Origin: Prostheceraeus crozeri
Taxonomy: Eukaryota > Platyhelminthes > Polycladida > Euryleptidae
DNA: 64,000 bases
Direction: 5' to 3'
Assembly: GCA_907163375.1 (NCBI GenBank)
Contig: CAJQUW010002218.1
Coordinates: 366,001 to 430,000 of the forward strand
Positions 34,901-46,900 of the stretch are shown here, one piece after another (within the stretch, counting starts at the first letter, position 1; every line of letters begins with the position of its first letter). The notes beneath the pieces are model-generated. The model had not been told where the DNA came from. It saw nothing but the letters and a program-made list of their open reading frames with translations, and did no database searches. Made by a program: the position numbers and the translations under genes.

Positions 34901-37900
34901 AAAAGACGATCCCAAATACCGAATCGCAACTGTATTAGTGATGTTGCAGAAGTACGACACGTGTTATTGATTCATCACCAACCACGCACCGTCACGAAAT
35001 CAATCTAAAGTCCAGAAATTTAAGAAGATTTTCAAAAAATTAAGGACATTTAGGGAGATTTAAGGAGGAAATTAAAATTAAGGAGATTTAAGAAGCGTAG
35101 GAAACATGCTCGCAGTTCTATCTTACATTTGATTTACGCCATGCGAAGAATTCCGATTTCCATCTAATATTATCATATATTATTATTATCATTAGTTTTT
35201 TGTCAATGATATTTTTATCTCGCAATTCGGTTAAGCATCAAAGTAGGCCTATCTCAAATCAATTTTATCAAGAGAGCTTAAGACTTCAACTTTCTATACC
35301 TACTGCGTCCTACTCAAAAGAACATAAAACCGAAAATCGGGTTGGTCAGAACTTTTTACTATGATAAGAACCATTTCAGGTCAGCTTCATCGTTTGAATT
35401 CATGTTCCTTTAACAGCTCGGCAAGCCAAGGGGGCTTAACTTCCTGCACTACTCCTGAAATGAATGTACCTAGCTACATTCTATTTTCCTCTGTATACCG
35501 GTAAAATCATTTCAAATCTGATGACTAACTGACAACCGTTCTAAGCATAACTGCTAACATTTTTCGCAAAAATAATATTTCACTTGAACTGTAAGAAAAA
35601 ACTAAGAAAATCGTCATATTTCAGAACTCTCAGGACAAATCAGGACAGTTTTAGAAATTTCAGGACGAGCGGGAGGCCTGATAACAACATGCTCAGAGAA
35701 TAGTCATTGAATAGTACTGAAATTTCAGAAAATAAAGGACCAGCCATTAATTTATAAGATGAGAGAAGTCCTTGCTTTGATGATTTTTCTTTATTGTATT
35801 AACATGTGCGAGGCCTTTCAGCCGCTACAGGCGACCATCATCAGGCAAGTGAATGAAGAAAGATTGCTGTGGATGAGCTCAAGTCATCATGTGCACTTTT
35901 CATTCAGCCCGGAACATAGCATTGACTGTCCAAAATAAAATACAATACGATAAGCGAAAATACATAAAGCAAATACTACTACTACTAAAATCGACAGTAG
36001 AAGAAAAGTGCACGTGATGACTTCAGCTCATCCAAAGCAATCTTTCTTCATTCACTTACCTGACGATGGTCGCCTGTAGCGGCCCAAAGGCCTCGCACAT
36101 GTTAATACAATAAAGAAAAATCATCAAAGAAAGGACTTCTCTCATCTTATAAAATAGTACTGAAAGTTTGAACGAATGCCACGATAAAGTTTGGTATATT
36201 GATAATAGAGTTAAAATTCTGAAGGTTGAGAAGGTCGATTTAGAGTGAATAATGAGACAAAATACTTCGTCATGCTGAGCATGAAGGGCACGATCGCTAA
36301 AGCCACCACTGGTACATATTTTAAAAAATCATAGGGAAATAACTGAGCAGTCACTTGACCCACAACGGAGATAATCATTTAGCATGTACAAATAGCAACT
36401 ATTCCTCAACGATGTTCCTACGATCAGGACAGGTGAAGAAGGTCGACCATTTCAAGTATCTGGGGTCTGTGATAGATGAAGACAGCACCGTTGACAAAGA
36501 AGTCAACAGAAGGATCCAAGAGGCTTGGGGAAGCTGGAGAAGACTAACAGGGGTACCGTATGACAAGAAGATGCCGACAAAATTAAAGACAAATGTCTAC
36601 ACAACCATGGTGCGACCAGTGGTGCTGTATATAAGCGAGTGTTGGGCAGTCAAAGAGAAGAATCGCCAAAAGATCGCCGCAACAGAGACGTGTATATTGC
36701 GAAGCATCCTCGGGGTAACACGAAGAGACAGGATAAGAAATGAAGACATTCATGGGGCACTCGGAATTGGATCGAGGCTAATATGATTTGTGCAACATTT
36801 TGCAAAATTCAATGGAATATAAATATGTGACTTGTTTAAACATGTTGGTTTTACTTATGCTTACACACCTGTTTCAACAGGATGATTACACCACATGCTA
36901 CCCTTAGGTGATTGGAATGAACTCAAAGATGATTTTTATTTTGATTACTAAATTTGATAGCAAATGTTCAATAGGTCGACATACCTGAGGCAAGGTGGGA
37001 ATCAGCTCCAAAATATAATTTTCTAAATCACTTTCTTTCAGATAGCCTTGACCAGCTACATCATATAAAGATAGTCCAATCCTCGTTTGATGAAGCCATA
37101 CTTTCTTCATGACATAGTTGAAGAATTGCATAATGCTTATCCGACCAAATGGGTCATCCTGAAGCAACTTGCTGAAAACATGAGCGGTGAAGAAAGGTTT
37201 GCATTTAACGCCGGCCTTTTCTGCCACCATCATGAAATCCAAATAGCCAATCATCTGCTCATTTTCAATGTAGGGTTCTGTGTGATGTTTATCCAGGAGG
37301 TACCATAGCTCTTGTAATTCTTCATTATCAAGCAGTTCCCGACTTCGACGTTGAAGAAACACCGCTCTAAAATGATCACGATTCTCATTGAATTTGACTA
37401 TTTTAATGTCATGTATATTTATGCTCCTGTGTGCTGCTACACCATAGCTTTTGACATTTTTTTTAATGAAAATTGCGCATTTCTTGTTTCTATCTGTTCA
37501 TATTTGGGGTGCGAAGTTTAACTAATGATGAAAACCTTGAAGAGATATGATGTTTTTGACTGCATCTTCGCGAAAATAGGTTTGACTAAGAAATTTATCT
37601 ACATTTTCTGGTTTTCGAGATAAAATTATGCAAAATTCCTATATTGATATGAAATGATACAATGAGTGTTGAAAGATACAAGTACAAGTTTTTAGCCATT
37701 CAGGCGTTTATGAGATTGGCCCTATTTTTCAAGCAGCACTTTTTCGATTAGGGCACTAATATCGATTATCAGAATTAATTATTTCAACGACATAAAAGAC
37801 ACATGACTTATTAAATGATCAGTCTGCATGATTTGAACTTGCGGAATTCTCCAATCAAAAAAATATTGATAAACTGCTAGGCAAAATACAATTTTTGTGA

Positions 37901-40900
37901 AATAATGCAGTTTTCGTAACATTTGGTAGCGGGTTTTCAAAGTTCACCCCGAGGTGAAGATTGGAATTTAACCAAAAACACCAATAAAAATTCGTACCCC
38001 AAAAGCTTACCCAGAGATAGGTTTCGTAAAATGTCATGCTGCAAAACATCGGTAGTCCTGGCCATCCACTTGCAACTTCAGGACGGGCTTCACCCACTGA
38101 TTTTCCAGAGAGAGTATGATTTATTCACGGCACTGATACAATGCATACAATATATTTCGTCTTTCCTTTCCACATGCCCATACTATCTAAGGCATTTTCT
38201 CCTTAAAGTGTCCACGAGAGTCTCCAAACACACTCCTCCTCTGAGTTTACAGTTTACAGTCGCGAGAAGAGACTTCATTTCATTTACTTCAAGTCGCCTA
38301 AAACATTCTGCCGATGACATACAAACCCTACAGCCCTACAACATGCTGTTGCGCATGCATGACTTGAAACTGCTTTAATCGGAAGTGCAGATGCTCTGGA
38401 TTTTGAGAAGGTTGCCATTTCGCAAAACCTTCGTAAAACCGTTTGGAGTCCGCGTCTGGACTGCTGCGCTTGTTCCTTCTCAAGCATCAATGACATCACC
38501 CAAGTATCATTATTCGTAGCTTTCTTCAACTTTGAACACATCTCCGTCTCCAAATAATAGCGATTTGTCGGTCTCCAGTTTGCCACTACACCGGCGACAC
38601 TCAGATGTAGCTGCCACTGCCACAGTTCACAATGTCACTGCAAGGCTTGTGAACCCAAAAGTCAGTCTCTCCAAAGCTGACAGTTTGACGGCAAGCTCGT
38701 CCTAACTTTCTGCCACCAGGAGATAATCTACAAGAGAGCCTGTACTCCAGTTCTCAAGTTCTCTGTAACGGCGTCCAACACACATGCGAACCGAAGGGGC
38801 TTAGGACCGATCCAGGTCAACTCCCACACTGTGTCAAACTCGTTGCTGTCACCGGAATTCCATCTCCCCACTGACTTTCGCCAGCAAAGATTCATGACCG
38901 TAATATCATTAACCGTTTACAAATCCAGAGATGGCGAATTGCCCAACTCAAAACAGGGTGAGGGGTACTACCGAAATCCTTTCGATGTCGATGAATGCGT
39001 CTTATAAACCTGGCTCTGTTTTTAGCCTACATGCAACTACAACTACATATTTCGTAACTTAGTGCAAAAAATAGACATAAAAAATAATAAAAATCAATCA
39101 TAAGTTCACCCTTATCATAAGGTAATTATTATGCTGAAAACAGGGTGGGCACTGTTTAAAGCACGTTGAAAAAGCGTTTTAAACATGTTTTTCGCCCACC
39201 CTGACTGGAACACGAGCATGTATGAGTATATGAAAACATGTTGGCTCGTCCAAAGAGGAATTTCAAAAGTGCAATTGTTTACGAACGATCTTTTCAAAAA
39301 TAAAAATGGTGTGACAACACAGTATTTCAAGGTCTATCCAGACCGCGTCCTCAGGTGTGAATGACAGCAGACGATGCATCAAGTGCAGCATGAAAATTCA
39401 ACAACACTGACAAGAAGATGGCTAACGACATCGACTCATGTTGCCTGTAGAAAGTTAACTGCAGATTCGCTTCAAATTATCATTGAAGAATAACAATTAT
39501 GACAACAGTCAAGAGAAAGGCATTTAATTTTTTTGTATAAACTTTGTACATGTTCCCTCGCTGTGTTTATGAAATGTCTTGCTTCTTATAATTATTTTCT
39601 TCAATCTGAAAATCTGAAGAGAATCTGTCACTGAACTTTGTAGATGCCACATGAATCGATATCGTGCGATATCGACGATCTGTTTATTGTTAATAGCGGC
39701 GTACGGGAGGTTGTTCAGAATCGTCATAAGAAAAAATATGTCACTCCCTTCATTCAGCCATATATATATTGTAAAAATATAAATAATACAGCATAATACA
39801 GCAGGATCTATTTATTATAATAGACCGTTCGTAAACATTCGCACTTTTGAATTGTATGTAAAGGCAAAAGAAAATCGGTCCTACAATGATTAAGTTGGAG
39901 TGTCGGTTTATGAACTTGAATAGATGAACAGGACTGAATGGGATGCGCATTTCACAAGTTGTTTATGGATTTTGTCGCAAGATAACCTCCACATAACATC
40001 ACATCTTATGCAGCTGATTCTGGTCATTCAAATGCATGACGCTAGTTAAAATATTATGCTGCGTTTTTGTCCATTAAATCACTATTCATTTTTTGGGAAG
40101 CCACAATCACTTAAAGAAATCAATTCCCTTGTGTAGCACATGCATAATTTAACCAATAACATTTGATTAATCCATACTACTGTTGCTGACATGCATAAAA
40201 TTCAAACACTAAAATTTCATGCTCAACAACAATAAAATGCCACAGCGATGAGCTGAGTAAACTTCAGCAAAAATTGTCCTTAAACCGCGTCCAAGCCCAC
40301 ACAATGGTCTTATTTAGTTGGGTGACTCAATGATAAAGCGAATAATTGAGCAAATGTCTCGAATTCTCGAAGTTCGCAATGCTGCAATACTGAACTACGA
40401 AGTTTCTATCTAGTGGGATTCTTACCGGGACTCTTCACGTAATTTCTGGAGAAGTACTTCATCTTCCCGTGGCAACTGTAAACGATAAAGATGGCGCAGT
40501 TAATTAAAGGCTCTATAGGGGAAAACAAACTCAGGTTACTTTGTTGTAGAACTTTGGAATATCATTTTCCTTGTTATTTTCCTTTTGTGAATTTCCTTTT
40601 AATCGCACATATGCCTCATTAAAAAGTATTTCTTCTTCTTTCTTCTTTTCTTCTGGTTTTAGGAATTCTGCAATGCAAAATGAAGATATTGTGATTCTGA
40701 ATATCTGCCATTGACGAAGTTGCAATGTGACAATTCTGGCAATTTGATTGTACTTGTGTTTAAGTCAGTGCCACTGGTTTTTAATCTGCTGAAGATGCTG
40801 AAGATAAAGTGGTATCTATTAATCAAATGGTAAAGTATAACATATCAATCAGAATTTAAATACATCAAGCATAAATGAATCCGCGAGTTTACTGCCGAAA

Positions 40901-43900
40901 CATTTATGATCAGAATTCTATAAGCTTTCAATGGCTACTAGATATACTGTCCAAAAGTTTTTTAGCTTCAGCTCAATATGCATAGTTACCCGAGTACTTT
41001 CGCAATACTCAATGCTTTATCAAGGACGTGAGTGCAATGCCAATGAGAAACACATTGCGAACAACACAGAAGGTGAACAGTTCGCAAGAACCTAGAATTG
41101 ATAGAAAAATCTAAAATCGGAGATGTATCACTATCTACTTCTAAAACCATACGAGTATATATGGAAAATAAATACAAGGAAAATAAACATCACAACATCT
41201 TGTTGACATACGAGTATAAGATAAGGGCAAAGAGGGCAAAGAATCACTTAAACTGAAGCTCACTTTGCTCAAGAATCGCAGCTTTTAGTCCAAAAATCCT
41301 CTTTCAAATCAATTCATGCTCCAGGATCTTAACACTGTCAAAATCAGCGGCATGTCTACTGGTTGCAAAATGCCTCGACACCTCATATCAGTCGATATCT
41401 TAAGTCTTGAATGCGCAAATGTGCCTCTTCATTCTTTAGCTGACTGCGTCCGGACTCGCCAGCTAAGTTTCAACTACAATCAGGTTCACTTCAGCCGATG
41501 TTGCAAACTACGCCGAAAGTAATGGATGAAGGACGTTTGTTTCAATCAAAATGGCTTTAGGGAAATAAGATGGTGGTTTCATCGACACTTTAAGCAGCTA
41601 CCTCTCTCAAAACCCTCGATATTATATCAGACAGACTTTCTGATCAGGTATCTCTAGCCCTTCTCTATCAGGTAAAGGATAACTTCGTCAACTTCAATGC
41701 ACTTGCGAAAGTTTTCGAGTAATTATACATTTAAACTGAAGATCAAAGCTTTTGGTCTCGTGGTGGTTATATCGCACATGGTGTCGCACATGTCTCGTGG
41801 TGGTTACATCTGTTGAGATTCGACAAAGCTTTTGGGTTCCCACAAACTTAGCAACAGTGTCCAACCATCATCGTCATTTCAGGCGATTATAAGAGATTAC
41901 TTGGTTCTCAGCATAATTTAAGAGAGTCAATTACTCATCATCAATCACAAGTAATAAACACAAACTTCAAACAGATTCCCACATGAAAGTCATTAACATG
42001 ATGAATCTCTTGATTACAAAACTTCATCAGATTTAGCAGAATATTTTATTTCTTTAAAATATTATTCAAAGTTTTCCATCATCTGAATTACTAACCGCAC
42101 GCAGCAGGCGATTTTAATGCCATAATAAGAAAAGCGTCATTCAAGCAAACATCTAGTTTTCTGTATTGGTGAACAAAACGACAATGTAGCCTATAGATAA
42201 TCATCTCAGCGCAGTGACTGTACTACAGACATGAAACAAGACATTTCGAAACCTGAGCTCCCAACGATGGAAGAACGAGAAATCAATTACACTTCATTTG
42301 CAATAAGTAACGTTGGAAGAAAAGCACAACTTCATGCAGATCATTTTTGGGGATCCTCATTGTTCTCTTATCACACTTTGGTGGTCAACATACTCCACCT
42401 ACGCTTGTCATAATCCTAGTCTAACCGTCTACACGCACGTCTCGCTACTGAAAAACTTAGAGACCCTTAAATGACAAGTGTGTTAAGAACAATCTTCAAA
42501 AGTTTCTAGTCAGTGTCATCGATGCTGCTGCCATCAATATGAATCAGATAGGATACTAAAGACCACTAAAAATACAGCCTAAAAACCGTCGATGCCCAAA
42601 AAGAAGGAAAAACAGACTGGATTTCCGCATAAGGGTGGAGCAGTGATGAAAATGCGCCTCTCCCTAGAAAAAAAACGACTGAGTCAGCGAAGTGCTATTT
42701 ACTAGGATCGGATTTTTTGTCTCGGTAATCAGTGGGCCTCCACTTTCGTTTACAGAATTTTAACCTCTGCAGCCTACGAACCATGAACGAAGCAAGGGGT
42801 TACTCAATGAAAAAATAACAGAATATATTATTTCAAATAAACAAAAGCAAAATAATTGATCTTCCTGTCTGATTAAGTTGTCCCCAATAGAAACCTCTTC
42901 GCATACGTCTTCAAAGTATCAAGATTGTATTGGTCAGGGAAAGTGGTCTGGGGAAGCGGATTCCAAGGCTCTGCCGTGCTCACAGTACGTGTGCGTTCTA
43001 TGCTCACATGATAGCATGTGAGTGCATTGGCTGTGCGTGTATTTAAGTCCCAGAAGATCTTAGGTTAGGATACGCACTCATTAAATGCAGAGCAGCTTCT
43101 ACCGAAACAGTGTCTGTAGAAGACTGAGTGAAGCAACATTTCGTCTGACGGAGAGCGGCTGCAACTTGCTATCAATATTTTCACCCTTATGATTCCTGAT
43201 GCTTCTCAACCCGTTCAAGGAGGTTAAAATGTGTTTGTAGGACGCCGGCCCACAGATGACAACATCAGGTACCATCAGAGAACGAATAGTGGACTTGCAA
43301 AGATAGCAGATAGTCTGTGGTGGAAGATAGCTGGTGGCACAATAGAGATTACCAATGAGTTGAGCTGCATGCTTGCTAATGGATTGGATGTACGGTTCCC
43401 ATGACAAGTCTTTCGTAACCGCCAATCCAAGGAAGGAAATGGAATCTTGTTCTGTGATTCTATTATTTGACATCTCAATGCTATGCTGATCATCATCTCC
43501 TTTAAATTGTGAATGCAGAATGCTCTGAGTTTTTGAAATGATTGAAAGAAACAAACCATTAGGCGCCCCGTTCAGAGACCCTATATAAGACCGTCGTATA
43601 ACCGCTGACGTTGCGGAGTATTCCTTGCTAGTCTTCATTGGAATTGAAGAGCGTCGTGTCATTTGCATACATCACTGGTTTGTTCACTAGGCATTTTGGA
43701 GGTGATTGATAAACAGCAGAAAAAGAGAGAGTAAAAGCTGCACGATCAAGACCATGACAGGGTGCTTTATCCATCCGGTGGAATAATGCATCCATCAGGA
43801 GCAACATGGCTTGATGACACATTGGGATCTACCCAGTAGATCTTGTTAATGAGCAGTAGCCAGCGTATGTAATGCGGGATGTTAGCTTGCCTTACATGGG

Positions 43901-46900
43901 ATACAAAATGAAGTTGATATTCGACGGAGACCAGATACACAGATCCTGAAAGGAACACTGATTTTGGACTTAGTAACATAATCTTACACTTTTCACATTT
44001 TTGATGTCCCAAAATATGGGAAGTAGTTAGATGTTTTTCGAAATACTATACTTCAGACATCTTCCAGACAGGCACATAGCAAAAACACATTGTGAAATGA
44101 AACAATTTGGAAAGTAATTTGGTGAAGTGATGCATGAGTGAATGAAATCGGCAAATTTCTTAAACCTCTCATAAATTTCTGAGTGAGAACCAATGCGATT
44201 TCCGCCTGTCGAAGTCTACAGCCGATCAGAAATTCGTTTTCAGCTAAGTCAGAGAGTAGAGAAACTAATTCGACTGTCAACTAATTCGCTAACTTACTTT
44301 TATTGATTGCGAGGGTGCATTAGATTCAATTGACCAAAATTGTATGCGCAAAATAACTCTCTACCTCGAAATCTCATTTATGACAGTGAACGAATGTACG
44401 ATGAGAGCGAGCGAATAAAAATACAGATCCCTGAATCCGTTTTCGTCATCACGGGAGCCAAGCAAGGAGCATTATTGCCGCCTTTGACGATCAATAATGT
44501 CCTAGATGCATGTCCATGGAATAATCAAATGGTGCAAGGATTGAGAAAATATCGTATATCACCGATCTTGACTACACACTGATGAAATTGGGTCTTTGTC
44601 CCAGTCGGTCTCGGCAATGCAGGTTGGCCTAAACCGTCTTAACGATGTCGCAACCGAAGTTGGAATCGCAGCAAGCTCCTAAAAATCAAAATCATTCGCT
44701 CATAAGATATAAACAGAGCAATTGCACTTCGCCGGCAACGGTAATATGTCTCGGAGTTCAAATATTTGGGGAAATCTGTAAACATCAGATGGAACTGTAG
44801 GGAGGAAGTCACAATCGCACTCAATGTGTCCATTCTATGCTAGCGAAACATATAAATGGCACACACGAGCGATTTTAAAGTAGGGGGATAATAGTATGGG
44901 TTCTACAAAAACATTTTTGGCAGATAACCGAGGATTGTCAGCATCACTCAATCTGACGCATATAAGTTTTGGATGAATCATTTCAAGATTGCATGTAAAC
45001 AATGAAGGACAACACTATACATCAATCCTGATTACGCTGGATATGAGCAAGAAGCTCCTCACATAAAGACAAAAAAGTCTGCGAGTGGAAGGTTGCGATA
45101 TGATCATTTATCGTGGACAAATCATCAAAAGACGTGATAAAAAGGATTTTTGAATTTCTGTGTTTGCCATCAATGTGCGTGATTGAGACAAGTCAAGAAA
45201 TTGCAAAGAAATCCCAAAAAAATTGATAGTAAAAAAACAAATACATTGATCATTCAGCAGTACAGAAGTCCTAGAAAAAATATTCCATTGATATTATTTA
45301 GAATGAACGTCGAAGTTTTTTGCTTACTGAGACGTGGTTCTCGTGCTTGCTACACATTGACGATCTTGCACTAGCATTGGATTTAAAACATTTCAGAAAT
45401 GATCGAGAGGGAGGCATTTGCTGTTGGTGTTGCTATTTGGGCAAAGCATTATTTGCAACAGTTGAGAAATGCATCACCCGATGCTCTGAGCGTGGATATA
45501 AACACCATGAATTTAGAGTATGTCTCCAGATTTATGTATGATTGGCATTTACGTTCCCCTTGTTGTGTCTGCATCATTTTAGTAGGTGATAACTAGATTT
45601 TTACTTGACACCGTGGATGATATTTCATCTAACTAGACAAATCATGGAGTTTCAAGCGTAGACCTAAACCGATTTCCCAATGCTTACGCTTGCTCTAACT
45701 TCAACTTGGTCAATACATATATCTACGGAAACTCTCAACTGGAATCTTCACATTGAGCGTGTCGGATAGTGTGCCAACTGATTCCATCGGAGTGCCAGAG
45801 AAGTTTTCCATTCTTACATTCTTACAGAATTCGAGCCCGGCGGACGCTTGGTCTACTTTTAGAGTTTCTACAAAATAATGCGCCGAAGCTAGGACCAGGC
45901 GCGCCAGATTCGAGGTTGACGCGCCTGCGTGTCAGACGCATGTTCCATTTTCAAAAATAATGAAAACAAATGCGCCAATTCGAAGCACGGAAAATCTGGC
46001 GCATTCACATAGAGATTCAAATTCAGTGCACGAAGAGAAAATTGAGATGCTTGTCGATTCCTCATATGCGCATGATTTCAACGACATTTATAGCCCACCT
46101 ATCAAAAATCAAAGCTCCGACAAAAAAATTGTAACTCTGAGTACGGATCTCCGTTAGTCCAATGCATTTTTGCAGTGTCTGTTGAATTTGGACTATAGTC
46201 CTGCATAAGGCAATCGTAAGAACACAGGCCTATAGTGTAAATGCTATTATTTTCACGACAAGCCTTGATTCAGTCTTCAAATACAGTATTTCAGCGTATT
46301 GTGTCACCCTCACGAAAAATGTGACACTCTATCTCTGTTGCGCTATTATAACTGGCATGACCGAAATTAACATCAGAGCGGTGCACCCGCAAAAACTAGT
46401 TTCGTTCACGTTTTAGTGCTCTGCTTCATTGCTTCAAATTGGAAATTTCAATGAAAATATACCAAATATCTGCACCAACAAAATCTCATTACGAATTAAG
46501 CACGAATAACTCAGAAATCGCCAAAAAGCATGATGGAAGAATAAAAATTTCCAGAATGAAAAATAGACTTAAAAGAAAGACAGCTGCGACAACGGCAGAA
46601 GAGAATAAGGTAGACAGATGAGGAAAAACAAAGGTGTGAACATCTGCAACTGGGGGACCGTCCGTTAATACGGAACATGGCATTGCTTCGTGAACAGTAG
46701 TTTAAGGACCTGTTCACTGGTCAATTACGTCATACTAGATCAGTTCTACGCAATCTCAACAATCAAACCGCAACAATTTATGATATTCAAATCTCATAAA
46801 CTGTTATTGTTTGATTGTCAAGATTATGCAGATATAATTGTAGTGACGATACTTATGACATACAAATGATGTAACTGAACAGTGAGCAGGTCCATAAGCA

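Larger units (their letters stand above)
34010..35108 (-). mobile_element. hAT-type element, 6-bp TSD CTCGCA
   Basis: The left end CAGGGTTCCTACGCTTTTT (34010) and right end, inverse CATGTTTCCTACGCTTCTT (ending 35108), are flanked by CTCGCA at 34004-34009 and 35109-35114. Repeated aattaaggagattt words lie just inside both ends. The body has minus-strand hAT-like coding scraps (34262-34960) and a tRNA-derived SINE (34081-34250). It sits inside the second-level element, about 90 bp right of the transposase-bearing one. Confidence 0.85.
27905..35680. mobile_element. Second-level hAT-type element, 6-bp TSD ATAACA
   Basis: The left end CAGGCCTCCCACGCTAC (27905) and right end, inverse CAGGCCTCCCGCTCGTCC (ending 35680), are flanked by ATAACA at 27899-27904 and 35681-35686. 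Subterminal words aaatttcaggac recur on both sides. Without the two elements inserted in it, only about 766 bp remain, again non-autonomous. Confidence 0.82.
27396..36311. mobile_element. Outermost hAT-type element, 8-bp TSD
   Basis: The left end CAGTGGTGGCTCTAGGCG (27396) and the inverse at the right, CAGTGGTGGCTTTAGCGA (ending 36311), are hAT-type terminal repeats. The right continues with CATGCTCAGC, matching CATGCTCATC at the left. An identical GTACATAT duplication flanks both (27388-27395 and 36312-36319). Removing later insertions leaves about 690 bp with no transposase, a non-autonomous copy. It hosts the element at 27905-35680 and the foldback at 35723-36152. Confidence 0.85.
25474..36984 (-). 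other. PPP2R3C intron 4, filled with nested elements
   Basis: This 11.5-kb intron owes 8.9 kb to one nested insertion complex (27396-36311), followed by a LINE scrap (36340-36786). The part 25474-27395 shows no gene or repeat I can name, although a 129-codon minus-strand frame at 25921-26310 exists without recognisable content. Confidence 0.85.

Noticed and set aside
37923-38586. Gene or retroelement remnant in intron 3
   Set aside because: Long-ish frames on both strands (151 and 100 codons) carry no motif I recognise, and no ends or duplications were found.
45310-45450. LINE endonuclease scrap (LLTETWFS, LDLKHFRNDREGG)
   Set aside because: The resemblance is suggestive but short and in one frame only. 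It is mentioned with the neighbouring LINE scrap, not listed as a separate feature.
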